A DNA stretch of 64,000 nt from BJGO01 sp964640655 (GCA_964640655.1 CAZXFT010000001.1:1-64000); one strand, 5' to 3'; positions 16,345-25,817 are shown, numbered from the stretch's first letter. The notes: generated by a model from the sequence alone, not told the origin. Translations and numbers: made by a program.

Positions 16345-19300
16345 TTAATTCGATTTAATAAATGTTATTTTATCTAAAAGTTTATGTTGTGCGTCGGTTA
16401 TTCTTAAACAGTATATACCATCTGTAAGTGCTTCGATATTGATGGCTTGTAAATTATGTTGCTGTTGGAAAACATAATAAGACATTAGTCTGCCTTGTAT
16501 GTCATATAAGCTGCAGAAGATAAGACCACTGTAATTAGAGGTTAACTGAATATGTTGCCCTGCCGGATTAGGATAGAGCTTGAAAGAAAATAAAGATTCC
16601 TTTGGATTCTCCTTTATACTTTCAAAAATATCCCTGATGCCTTTTCTTTCATTGCTACTGGTGCCCATAGGTCTTAACACACGCGATACCAATATCCTGT
16701 GCACCGAGTGCTCGCTCACAACATAGGCGCTGTCTTCTATGTCATAAACCGTCCAGATGTTATTCATAGTATCTAATTCCATTCTCAGGATGCTGATTTC
16801 TTCAAATGGGTTTCGGGTATAGGTAGTGTCTATGGGTGTAAATGCACCATATAACATTTTATATGCATTGCCTATTAACATGTTTTGAGCTGCTCCTTCA
16901 TTTTCATTGGTCACCGATTCACACGACTCGCAATCGTTTAGTAATACCTCGCAGTTCGTTAGTGGGGCAGTCTCCACAGGTATAATGTTCTGATTAAATC
17001 CAACACAAGCATAATTGCCGTATTTCTTTACATCAAAGTCCGGCGACTGACTGCCTCCGGGTGCTATAGGTGTAATGCCTCCCCAATAATTACCACTTGC
17101 ATAAATGGTGGTGGGAATAATACTCGCATTCGGGTTTTTATTGGTGTAACATATCTTGATGAATGTGCCGGAATTAGATGAAGCTCTTACCATACTGTTC
17201 GGTATTGGGTCGCTTTGATTGGCTATGGCATGAAGATTGGCGTCCATGTTCAGTAAGGTATTGGTAGCCAATATTCCATAGTTTCTGAATTGTAAAATAT
17301 TGGCACATCCCACATCGCCTAATGTAATCATGCTGTTAAATGTTATAGGGTTATTCTGGTCATCGTATATCACATTGCCTTCTGCCTTTATACCTATTGC
17401 TGTTGATGTAATGCCGGAACCATTTCTCAAAAACAATTGAGCCCCCTTGGCATCTATTCCGGTTTCCATATACCCCAACTCTGTACCGTCTAAGTATAAT
17501 ATATTTTGCAGAAAAGTACTCGACCCACTAATGCTTATGCCTGTATTGCCATACTTCAATACCGACGTTTTGATAATGCTTTTGTTCAGCTTTTTTAATG
17601 TAACCAGTACATCTGAACCGGGGTCGCCGGTAAGATTAATGAACAATTGTGAGCATTTAAAATAATCGCCTCCGCTTATTGCCAATGGGTGTATGGCTCG
17701 GTCTATGCGCACATCGTACATAGATATAATCGATGTCGCAGGTATGCCGGTTATTTTTAATGCACCCTGCATTGCTGCATTCGCATCCTGATTAAAGCGC
17801 AGCGAGCCTATTTCTATACTCTGAACATCAGTAATCTCCATAGCCGTATTTGTAGCATCGGTAACCGAATATCCGTTTACATGTATGTCTTGTAACATCA
17901 CATATTCAGCATCTTCAAATTTTAATGTTGAATTGTCGTGCACTTCAATTATCATATTACCGATCATCATACTATTTGCATTTAGTGTAATGTTCGCTTC
18001 TTCGCGCAGTTCCAATGCAGGAAATAACAAGTCTGGAGCTATAAATTCCACGGTGCTGTTTATGGCATCTTCAAATTCTATTTTCGCCGCTGTGCCAATA
18101 AACACAAGTTTGCCACTCCCTTTATAATTCATAGGTGCACCGTTTTCGTATCTGATAGTGCCCTTCACCTCCATCAGTGCATTACTCGGCACATTTTGAA
18201 CCTGTCCTAAGCATAATCCTGCATTGGGGTTCAGGTTTCTTATAATGAGCGTTGATGTTTCGTCTATATAAATATAGGCATCATGCATCAGCAACTCTGC
18301 ATCATTTTCTATAATTAAGGTAGAGCCATTGGTTACCAGCAATTGCGAACCACTGTTCATCTCTAATTTAGAGCCTGCTTCTAATAGCAGTGTTGACTTG
18401 TTGTCCACATGGATGGTGGAATTATATTCTTGTAAGATGTACGAGTTTACTGTAGCTGTAAATCGCGAGGGTTGTGTAAAAAAATGTTCTCCGCTTATCT
18501 GTTCATACGATACATGTTGCGTGGGGCATTTACCGCGGTCAAGCCAAAGGGTGTTGCCTGTTTTTAGTAGCAATGAAATTTCGTTGGCGGCATCCAATGG
18601 CAGGTTGGCGGCACTAAAATGCACACTCGGGTAAAGCATTATATCACCACACCAGCGCACATTATTTTTTACTTCATAATCATCCCAACGGATTTTGAGT
18701 TTAGTAGCCCCACTACCATACACCGAGGGGAGGTGGTTTTCCTCAATAATTTCTATTGAAAGCCCTGATAAATGTATAGTGTCGTTATCAGGATAATTAG
18801 GGAAATTAGAGGTAATATACGTCTGTAAAACTTGTGAAGAAGGGTTAGTTGAAATAGAAATCTTCTTGCAGGTATTCAATCGAAATGCATCGTTATCATT
18901 ACCGAAGGTAGGGTAGTGATTAATAGTTTGATCATTTAACTTTATTTTATTGGCTAAGAATAATTCAGTTGGATTTATTTTTTCTTGTTCATTGTCAAGT
19001 CCATTTATACCTTGCCGCATAAGTAAATGATACCCGGTTAATGGATTCGGCACTGAATTATCTAAATCAATAAGTGTATTAGGTATATCGTATTTAAAAT
19101 CAAAGCGACCCGAAGCAGGTAATGGAAATAAATAATTTCCCGGGCTGCTACTTTCACTACTATAAACATTCGATTTATCTTCTTTACCTACTTGAACAAA
19201 TGCGTAAATGCCTCTTCTGTTATAGTTAAAATCAAATTCACTCTGCGCTAAAGAATGATTTTCAATCCATAGATACTGTGGCAGTGCATTATTATCAACT

Positions 19301-20304
19301 ATCGGCAACTTTATTCTTATGGCATCGCCGGTGCTGTTAAAATCTTGCAGTACATATTCACCTCCGTTAGGGTTGTTACTTAAAGAATAATTTTCAAAAT
19401 CGGTTTCAGCATTGTTTTGGCTGTTATAACCGCTTATTAAATACTGTTTGATCGGGTTTTTCCACCCTAATCTCCACCTATCCCAAGCATTCCACCCCTG
19501 AGAGTTGCTGTCCCAACTGCTCATATTGCTCCATCCGCCAACTGATGATATAAATGTTCTGGTGCCCGCACCGGCACCGGCTGTATGAAAATTATTATAT
19601 CCATACAGTGCATGTGAGAGTTCATGACGCATAATTACATCTGCGTTATTGTCAAAGCTTACAAAATTTGAACTACAATTAAGCCCTACAGAGTTTTTAA
19701 GCGAAATATTTAATTGGGTCAGGTTAATTGAACCTTGATTTGAAGTTGGGTTCTGTATGCCTGTGATATAGCTATTAACACGCCATAGCACTACTATCAT
19801 ATCAATTTTATAATCTGGTATTTCTAATTTTTGAACACCCAAATTATAGTTGCTCCATTTATCAAAATCTTGATTATTTATTGATAAATTGTTAGCCGTT
19901 GTTAAATCTGTGCCAATTGTTTGATGTAGCGCATTTATTACCTTGGAAAAGAAATTTGCACTAGTACTATTATTGTAATCTATCTGTATTAATTGAGGAT
20001 AATAATCACCAAGTACCTGATACTCACCAAATGATGCTTCATTGAAATATTTTGTAATGTAACCGGTTAAGTTATTTGAATAATTAATATCAAAATACTT
20101 CCCGGGATTCGTAGGCATTTGGCCTTCTGGCCATCCTGTCTGCGTAACGATATTATAATTGGGGTCATTTACCATTTCTGCATAAATCAACAATACTCTT
20201 AATTGCCCGTGACAAGGTTGCCAAAACCCGTTCTCTGAATTTGTTTGTGACCAAACTGATTTGGAAAAATTTAGGATTATGAATAATAATATTAAATATT
20301 TCAT
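16345..20304 (-). CDS. full-length secreted zinc metalloprotease (M6-like) with beta-helix region and T9SS sorting domain
   Basis: This 1319-residue protein is the only complete protease in the array. It has a signal peptide (MKYLILLFIILNFSKSVWSQ), then a catalytic region with VIMRHELSHALYGYNNFH: HExxH at about residue 227, plus a third His 9 residues after the second that could complete the zinc site. Residues from about 590 to 1000 hold repeated short strands (GSKLEMNSGSQLLVTNGSTL) typical of a parallel beta-helix. The end is a type A sorting domain (FKLYPNPAGQHIQLTSN, CSLYDIQGRLMSYYV). Its ATG overlaps the preceding partner gene as ATGA, implying translational coupling. M6/immune-inhibitor-A-like is a family guess from the motif. 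Confidence 0.8.
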   Translation of the reverse strand: MKYLILLFIILNFSKSVWSQTNSENGFWQPCHGQLRVLLIYAEMVNDPNYNIVTQTGWPEGQMPTNPGKYFDINYSNNLTGYITKYFNEASFGEYQVLGDYYPQLIQIDYNNSTSANFFSKVINALHQTIGTDLTTANNLSINNQDFDKWSNYNLGVQKLEIPDYKIDMIVVLWRVNSYITGIQNPTSNQGSINLTQLNISLKNSVGLNCSSNFVSFDNNADVIMRHELSHALYGYNNFHTAGAGAGTRTFISSVGGWSNMSSWDSNSQGWNAWDRWRLGWKNPIKQYLISGYNSQNNAETDFENYSLSNNPNGGEYVLQDFNSTGDAIRIKLPIVDNNALPQYLWIENHSLAQSEFDFNYNRRGIYAFVQVGKEDKSNVYSSESSSPGNYLFPLPASGRFDFKYDIPNTLIDLDNSVPNPLTGYHLLMRQGINGLDNEQEKINPTELFLANKIKLNDQTINHYPTFGNDNDAFRLNTCKKISISTNPSSQVLQTYITSNFPNYPDNDTIHLSGLSIEIIEENHLPSVYGSGATKLKIRWDDYEVKNNVRWCGDIMLYPSVHFSAANLPLDAANEISLLLKTGNTLWLDRGKCPTQHVSYEQISGEHFFTQPSRFTATVNSYILQEYNSTIHVDNKSTLLLEAGSKLEMNSGSQLLVTNGSTLIIENDAELLMHDAYIYIDETSTLIIRNLNPNAGLCLGQVQNVPSNALMEVKGTIRYENGAPMNYKGSGKLVFIGTAAKIEFEDAINSTVEFIAPDLLFPALELREEANITLNANSMMIGNMIIEVHDNSTLKFEDAEYVMLQDIHVNGYSVTDATNTAMEITDVQSIEIGSLRFNQDANAAMQGALKITGIPATSIISMYDVRIDRAIHPLAISGGDYFKCSQLFINLTGDPGSDVLVTLKKLNKSIIKTSVLKYGNTGISISGSSTFLQNILYLDGTELGYMETGIDAKGAQLFLRNGSGITSTAIGIKAEGNVIYDDQNNPITFNSMITLGDVGCANILQFRNYGILATNTLLNMDANLHAIANQSDPIPNSMVRASSNSGTFIKICYTNKNPNASIIPTTIYASGNYWGGITPIAPGGSQSPDFDVKKYGNYACVGFNQNIIPVETAPLTNCEVLLNDCESCESVTNENEGAAQNMLIGNAYKMLYGAFTPIDTTYTRNPFEEISILRMELDTMNNIWTVYDIEDSAYVVSEHSVHRILVSRVLRPMGTSSNERKGIRDIFESIKENPKESLFSFKLYPNPAGQHIQLTSNYSGLIFCSLYDIQGRLMSYYVFQQQHNLQAINIEALTDGIYCLRITDAQHKLLDKITFIKSN

Positions 20305-21254
20305 AGGTTAATTATTTTAAATGTTTGTGACAATGAGGCAGCTTCTGCGCGTATATAAATAATTGACGGCATAACATTAATACTTATCGCAGTGGTTTGC
20401 AGAGCAGATAGTTTAGAAGCAGTTAACTGTCTTCCTAATACATCGAATATATAAATGTTAATTGGTTCGTTAAAGTTTGATGTAAGTCTTATCCAATTTG
20501 CGTCTATGTGATCAATTAATACTAATTGTGATGAGGGAGGCTCTATAACAAAGCCAATAATGCATCCGTCTGATTGTTTACGAAGTGATAGGGTTATACC
20601 TAAATAATCATCGGGGCTGGCATTAATTGGCCCGTCGAATTGTACACTATCAATAAACAAATATACTTCCGGTGATAAGCAAATGCTTCCTATGCCTGCT
20701 GTGTCCGAAATAATAAAAGTCTCTGCTGTTCCCCAAATGAACGGCAGATAATAATGTCCCCAAAATCCCCCAATCCTTGCAATAGGTTTTGGTAAAATAT
20801 TCGGGAAGGGTAAAACAGTATCGTATAATTTAATACCGTTCCATTTAAGCGTGAGAGGGTATTTGCCATTAATAAAAGTCAGAAAAGTGTGTCCTATATT
20901 TTCAGCCCCACTAAAAGATGTATCACCAAATGCAAAAACGCTGTATGTTGAGTCTAGAACGTAGTTAAAACTAAAAGCAAAATTTGAAGTATCTAGTAAC
21001 GTGGCTTTTTCACCAAATTCGTTTTCATAAATGTTATAATCATTTGCATAAGATTTATAACAATAATAAATAGTATCCGCTTGCCCATCACCGTTTATAG
21101 CAATAATGGGAAATATCCATTGCGGTGTATCCGTAGGCTGGTACACATCAAAATAATGCTGCTCCACAGCATTCCAATCAACAGATTGTGCGCCTGCGTT
21201 GTGCCAATAGATTGAGGAGCATATCAAAACAGTAAGAAGGAAAAGATTTTTCAT
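20301..21254 (-). CDS. secreted partner protein 1 of the metalloprotease array (T9SS-sorted)
   Basis: The family was not recognised. The 317-residue product has a signal peptide (MKNLFLLTVLICSSIYWHNAGAQ). Its N-terminal domain begins VDWNAVEQHYFDVYQPTDTP, almost identical to partner 2. The C-terminus is a degenerate type A sorting domain (IYIFDVLGRQLTASKL, then IIYIRAEAASLSQTFKIINL). The stop codon overlaps the start of the full-length protease (ATGA). Pairing is repeated in the other units, which suggests the two products act together, for example as chaperone, inhibitor or substrate-binding partner. That role is inference only. Confidence 0.7.
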   Translation of the reverse strand: MKNLFLLTVLICSSIYWHNAGAQSVDWNAVEQHYFDVYQPTDTPQWIFPIIAINGDGQADTIYYCYKSYANDYNIYENEFGEKATLLDTSNFAFSFNYVLDSTYSVFAFGDTSFSGAENIGHTFLTFINGKYPLTLKWNGIKLYDTVLPFPNILPKPIARIGGFWGHYYLPFIWGTAETFIISDTAGIGSICLSPEVYLFIDSVQFDGPINASPDDYLGITLSLRKQSDGCIIGFVIEPPSSQLVLIDHIDANWIRLTSNFNEPINIYIFDVLGRQLTASKLSALQTTAISINVMPSIIYIRAEAASLSQTFKIINL

Positions 21255-21292
21255 AAAACAAGCGGTTTATTCTTATGAAAGGTAAGGAGTTC

Positions 21293-22429
21293 TTATTGAA
21301 AACATGCTTCGGCTTTCAGATTATCGGTGGCGTTGTTTCTGTTTTCATTAAAATCAAACTCACTTTCTGATATCGAATGATTTTCCAGCCACAGATATTG
21401 TGGCAGGGCATTATTGTCAACTGTCGGCAACTTTATTCTTTTGGCATCGCCGGTGCTGTTAAAATCTTGCAGTACATATTCACCTCCGTTTGGATTATTA
21501 CTTAAAGAATAGTTTTCAAAATCGGTTTCGGCATTGTTTTGACTGTTATAGCCACTTATTAAATATTGTTTGCTCGGGTTTTTCCAGCCTAATCTCCACC
21601 TATCCCACGCATTCCATCCCTGAGAGTTGCTGTCCCAACTGCTCATATTACTCCAGCCGCCAATGGATGAAATAAATGTTCTGGTGCCCGCACCGGCACC
21701 GGCAGTATGAAAATTATTACCGCCGAAAATAAGATGTGAAAATTCATGCCTCATTATCACTTCAGCGTCGTTTGCCCAACTTACAAATTCTGAGTAAGAA
21801 TTAACTCCTCGCTTATTTTTAAGGGTGTCTATATAAAATTGATTTTGAGCAAACCCGGTATTAGTATTTGTGCCTCCAGATAATCTACTATTTACACGCC
21901 ATATAATCATAATCAAGTCAACTAATGTGTCAGTTGAATTTATTTTAGGTGCACCTAATCCGAAATTTCTCCACGCATCAAAATCTGAAACACTATTTAT
22001 AGACAGTCCTGTTGATGTAATTAAATCTAATGAATTGTTGCGATGTAGTGTATCGATTATATTTTGGTAAGTTAAATATTGTGGTTTTAATTGTGAGAAA
22101 TTAACCTGAATTAGGTTTGGGTAATAGTCCCCTATCACAATGTATTTATCATATGATGCTTCATGAAAATATCGTGTAATATAGCCTTGAATGTTATTGG
22201 AGTTGAATTGGGCATCAAAATATTTTCCAGGGTTTATTGGCATTTGACCAGGTTGCCAATTAACATTAGTTACTTGAAAGTAATCGGAGTCATTTAATGC
22301 TTCTGCAAAAACTAAAAACACTCTAATTGTGTCTTGTACGGGTAACCAAAACCCATTCTCCGAGTTAGTTTGGGCATAACTGTTACTTATATAGAACAGG
22401 AGAATAAAAACTGCAATTTTCTTTTTCAT
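21293..22429 (-). CDS. short metalloprotease paralogue (unit 2), lacking beta-helix and sorting domain
   Basis: This 378-residue protein has a signal peptide (KIAVFILLFYISNSYAQ) and the same opening TNSENGFW as the full-length protease. Its zinc motif VIMRHEFSHLIFGGNNFH is intact (HExxH near residue 228). The N-terminal half has clearly diverged from the full-length copy. The segment after AGAGAGTRTFISS is nearly identical to it, then it stops after NNATDNLKAEACFQ. It has no sorting domain, so T9SS export is not expected. It could be a functional short protease, a silent donor cassette or a truncated pseudogene. A one-base shift near the end would give a tail ending YLS like its relatives. 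Confidence 0.65.
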   Translation of the reverse strand: MKKKIAVFILLFYISNSYAQTNSENGFWLPVQDTIRVFLVFAEALNDSDYFQVTNVNWQPGQMPINPGKYFDAQFNSNNIQGYITRYFHEASYDKYIVIGDYYPNLIQVNFSQLKPQYLTYQNIIDTLHRNNSLDLITSTGLSINSVSDFDAWRNFGLGAPKINSTDTLVDLIMIIWRVNSRLSGGTNTNTGFAQNQFYIDTLKNKRGVNSYSEFVSWANDAEVIMRHEFSHLIFGGNNFHTAGAGAGTRTFISSIGGWSNMSSWDSNSQGWNAWDRWRLGWKNPSKQYLISGYNSQNNAETDFENYSLSNNPNGGEYVLQDFNSTGDAKRIKLPTVDNNALPQYLWLENHSISESEFDFNENRNNATDNLKAEACFQ

Positions 22430-22431
22430 AT

Positions 22432-23379
22432 TTATTGCTTTAGAAATGATTTAATGTATATTTTTTCATTTGTTGTAATCTTTAATAAATATATGGCGGC
22501 AGGTAATTGAGAGACATTGAGCGAAGCAACAAAACTGTTTATATTGCAAGTACTTATCAAGTGTTGCCCGTATATATTACTTATTGATATTTCTTTAACA
22601 GGTGATTTTAATAATTCTATTAGTACAAAATCAACAACTGGATTAGGGAATATTGTAATCGAATGATCTATTATATTGTTAGTATTTCCTATGGTACATG
22701 AAGCATCATGTTTTTGCATACTTAACCCTATACTTAGTGAATTGTCAGGGCTTGCATTTATTGGCCCATCAAAAATTACACTATCAATAGCACTAAAAAA
22801 AGTAGGAGGTAAACAATTAAACCCGGCAGTGTCTGCGATAATATATGATTCACCAAAACCAGAAATGTATGGTGTGTAATTATGAACCCAAGTTCCCTCA
22901 ATCCTAGCAATAGGTTTTGGTAAAATATTCGGGAAGGGTAAAACAGTATCGTATAATTTACTACCGTTCCATTTAAGCGTGAGAGGGTATTTGCCATTAA
23001 TAATATTCATCCACATATATCCAACAGGTGCGCCAGCCTCGGGGCCACCAAAGCATTGTACTGAATACATGCTGTCAATTGAAGGAGCAAAAAAGCCACA
23101 CGAAAATTTACCCGTGTCAACCTTCTCAATTAATTCTCCGAAATTTATTTCATCATAATTATACAGACTAGCACTTAAATCATAACAATAATACATCGTG
23201 TCCGATTGCCCGTCACCATTAATGGCAATAATGGGAAATATCCATTGTGGTGTATCCGTAGGCTGGTACACATCAAAATAATGCTGCTCCACAGCATTCC
23301 AGTCAACGGTTTGAGAGCTTGCTTTTTGTAGAATAAAAGCTGAGCATATTATAACAGAAAGCAGAAAATGTTTATTCAT
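22432..23379 (-). CDS. secreted partner protein 2 of the metalloprotease array (T9SS-sorted)
   Basis: This 315-residue protein has a signal peptide (HFLLSVIICSAFILQKASSQ). It shares the opening VDWNAVEQHYFDVYQPTDTP and the middle block NGKYPLTLKWNGSKLYDTVL with partner 1, while other parts differ strongly. The C-terminus is a type A sorting domain (ITIFPNPVVDFVLIELLKS, ISNIYGQHLIST). It ends 2 bp before the start of the short protease of unit 2. The function is unknown. Confidence 0.7.
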   Translation of the reverse strand: MNKHFLLSVIICSAFILQKASSQTVDWNAVEQHYFDVYQPTDTPQWIFPIIAINGDGQSDTMYYCYDLSASLYNYDEINFGELIEKVDTGKFSCGFFAPSIDSMYSVQCFGGPEAGAPVGYMWMNIINGKYPLTLKWNGSKLYDTVLPFPNILPKPIARIEGTWVHNYTPYISGFGESYIIADTAGFNCLPPTFFSAIDSVIFDGPINASPDNSLSIGLSMQKHDASCTIGNTNNIIDHSITIFPNPVVDFVLIELLKSPVKEISISNIYGQHLISTCNINSFVASLNVSQLPAAIYLLKITTNEKIYIKSFLKQ

Positions 23380-23386
23380 AAAACAG

Positions 23387-24460
23387 TCATTTTATTCTGG
23401 GGGATAGGTAAGGGTCGGTTATTTGAGGATTATTATCTGAAAACAATACTTCATTTGTACCGGCAGCATCTAATGCGCTGGTAGTATATTGTTTATCGCC
23501 TTTCCATCCTAAAAACCAACGGTCGTATGCACAATAAGAATTTGAAATACCATCATACTGTGCCGTGGTGCAATAGAAGTGCGGATAGGTCATAAAAGTG
23601 TAAGGCCCCGCTCCGCCTACGGAATGCCAGTTGTTGCCGCCGAATAATCCGTGTAGAAACTCTGCTGTAAACATGTAATATATCCCATCTTTTGTACACG
23701 CACCCCAGTCAGAAATAAAGGAAGTGTTAAATGATTCTCCACTGAGGTTTATTGAAAATAAATGGTCATTAACCCCAAGCCCTCCATTAGGGCATTGACC
23801 AATCCCAAATTGGTTTTTCCATATAACAAATAATATATCTATGTTGCCATCAGAGTTATTATCCTTAACAAGTCCATAATCAAGAGCTACACCATTGTTA
23901 CTAAAATCGAATTCCCATGAATCAAAATCATCAATAGTGTGATTGTTAGCCGTTATTAGTGGGACATTAAGCGAACTGATATAATTAAGTAAAGCTTCGG
24001 TTCTGTTAAATGAAAGGTTTAAGGTTGTGTTAATACCTGGATAAGTGCATGGCACAGTAACTGCTATATAATCGCCAAGGACTATTAGCTCTCCGCGAGA
24101 TGCTTCATAATAATAATCAGTAATAGTTCCTGGGGTAGGGGTACCATTCCAGTCAGCATCAAACATTTCTGTTGCATAACTTGGCGGGTAGCTCAACATA
24201 GGATTTGTTGGTACGTTTTGTGGGTCGAAATCTGGCCATTCATCTACCGCTCCATAAGGATTTACTAAATTATTAGGGTTAAAATTTGAAGGTAAAGCAG
24301 ATACGGTATTACTTAAGCTATAATCAACTTGGACAAAGATGGTAAATATTCTAACTGCGCCTTGTGTACTCAGCGCATATCCATTTTCTGAGCGTCTTTG
24401 AGCATATAATAGGTTAATAAATACGATAATAAATGTGAATATAAGTATTGAGTTTTTCAT
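23387..24460 (-). CDS. short metalloprotease-like paralogue (unit 3) with altered zinc motif
   Basis: This 357-residue protein has a signal peptide (SILIFTFIIVFINLLYAQ) and the RSENGYALSTQGAVRIF opening typical of this group. At the active-site position it reads TAEFLHGLFGGNNWH: the first His of HExxH is Ala, so the normal zinc site is broken. It is the most diverged copy, with no near-identical central block. It ends DPYLSPRIK, directly followed by partner 2 after 7 bp, and lacks a sorting domain. It is probably inactive as a protease, perhaps a binding protein or a decaying gene. Confidence 0.6.
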   Translation of the reverse strand: MKNSILIFTFIIVFINLLYAQRRSENGYALSTQGAVRIFTIFVQVDYSLSNTVSALPSNFNPNNLVNPYGAVDEWPDFDPQNVPTNPMLSYPPSYATEMFDADWNGTPTPGTITDYYYEASRGELIVLGDYIAVTVPCTYPGINTTLNLSFNRTEALLNYISSLNVPLITANNHTIDDFDSWEFDFSNNGVALDYGLVKDNNSDGNIDILFVIWKNQFGIGQCPNGGLGVNDHLFSINLSGESFNTSFISDWGACTKDGIYYMFTAEFLHGLFGGNNWHSVGGAGPYTFMTYPHFYCTTAQYDGISNSYCAYDRWFLGWKGDKQYTTSALDAAGTNEVLFSDNNPQITDPYLSPRIK

Positions 24461-24464
24461 TTAG

Positions 24465-25376
24465 TTATAGTTTTGTGATTATTGTTGAAAAAATTGATTT
24501 TTTATTATTTAATATATGAATTAAGTAAGTGCCATTTTTCAAAATAGATAAGTCTAAAGAATGATTTTGTTTGGCAAAATCATTCTTTACAAAAATAAGA
24601 CGACCTGTAAGGTCATAAATTTCTATTATGCAATTTGAGCATAAGCCGTCAGTTAAAATGATTGTAATTAAATCATTAAATGGGTTAGGATAAATATGTA
24701 TCAGTTCATTTGTAGAAATTTGTTCTATCGAAGTGCCTCCTGGTATTCCCGTCCATTTTTGAATCAAGAATTGCAGGTATCCCATGCCTCCACCAAAAGT
24801 GTTGATAAAAGTTGCAGAATCTACTTGATAACAGTCTGTAGGTGGGGTATTATAAAATGTATCTGAAATTAATACAGCTACAGGGCAGCCACCCGTTGTT
24901 TGAATTGCAAAGTCATATGTGATTAACCCCTGAGCCCTTGGCGCCGGACTTTGATCAGGAAAAGGCAGCGCATTGCTCCTGAACATATTCACGTCCCATC
25001 GCATAATCAACGGTAGTTGACAGTTTATAAAACAAATATCGGGTGTTAAGAACTCTATTTTAGAGCATATAGAATTTTGAACTAATAAATCGGTGCTGAG
25101 AGAACAACCAAAATAGGCTTGAAACTTTGATGTATCTAGTGGTACTAAATAATTATCGCCATATATTGAATCAAATGCATTATTAAATGGATCGCCGCTA
25201 TTTGAATCGTAAGATAAATACAAGGTATCCTTAGCTCCAGTTGCATCTTCAAACCATAGAGGAAAAACCCATTCGGGCTGCACCTGTGCCCATGGTATGG
25301 TATATACCTGTGCGTTTACTTTTTGCAAAATTAAAAAGATGCTTATGATAGAAGATAGTAGGAAAAGATTTTTCAT
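24465..25376 (-). CDS. secreted partner protein 3 of the metalloprotease array (T9SS-sorted)
   Basis: This 303-residue protein has a signal peptide (MKNLFLLSSIISIFLILQKVNAQ) whose first residues match partner 1. The N-terminal domain is diverged (WAQVQPEWVFPLWFEDATG), though the QWIFP/EWVFP and LPFPDQSPAPRA blocks align with its paralogues. The type A sorting domain is clear: IHIYPNPFNDLITIILTDG, IEIYDLTGRLIFVKN, NGTYLIHIL. It ends 4 bp before the unit 3 protease. The role is unknown. Confidence 0.7.
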   Translation of the reverse strand: MKNLFLLSSIISIFLILQKVNAQVYTIPWAQVQPEWVFPLWFEDATGAKDTLYLSYDSNSGDPFNNAFDSIYGDNYLVPLDTSKFQAYFGCSLSTDLLVQNSICSKIEFLTPDICFINCQLPLIMRWDVNMFRSNALPFPDQSPAPRAQGLITYDFAIQTTGGCPVAVLISDTFYNTPPTDCYQVDSATFINTFGGGMGYLQFLIQKWTGIPGGTSIEQISTNELIHIYPNPFNDLITIILTDGLCSNCIIEIYDLTGRLIFVKNDFAKQNHSLDLSILKNGTYLIHILNNKKSIFSTIITKL

Positions 25377-25394
25377 AATACAAGCAGTTTATTC

Positions 25395-25817
25395 TTATGA
25401 AAGGTAAGTAGTTATTATTGGAAAACATGCTTCAGCTTTTAGATTATCGGTGGCGTTGTTTCTGTTTTCATTAAAATCAAATTCACTTTCTGACAGCGAA
25501 TGATTTTCAAGCCATAGATATTGTGGCAAGGCATTATTGTCAACTATCGACAACTTTATTCTTATGGCATCGCCTGTACTGTTAAAATCTTGCAGCACAT
25601 ATTCGCCGCCGTTAGGATTGTTACTTAAAGAATAATTTTCAAAGTCAGTTTCAGCATAAGTAGCATAATCAAAAGCGCTAATTAAATACTGTTTGCTTGG
25701 GTTTTTCCACCCTAATCTCCACCTATCCCAAGCATTCCACCCCTGAGAGTTGCTGTCCCAACTGCTCATATTGCTCCAGCCGCCAACTGATGATATAAAT
25801 GTTCTGGTGCCGGCATT
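25395..25817 (-). pseudogene. 5'-truncated fragment of a metalloprotease paralogue (unit 4)
   Basis: The open frame downstream of the Met at 25769 gives 124 residues (MSSWDSNSQGWNAWDRWRLG onward) matching the conserved block after the zinc motif of units 1 and 2. In-frame similarity extends upstream to about 25817 and then breaks abruptly inside the GAGAG-coding sequence, where a T-rich unrelated stretch begins. The zinc motif and signal peptide are lost, so this is not a functional protease. It ends with ACFPIITTYLS and is followed by the same junction sequence as unit 2. It marks one edge of the array. Confidence 0.75.
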
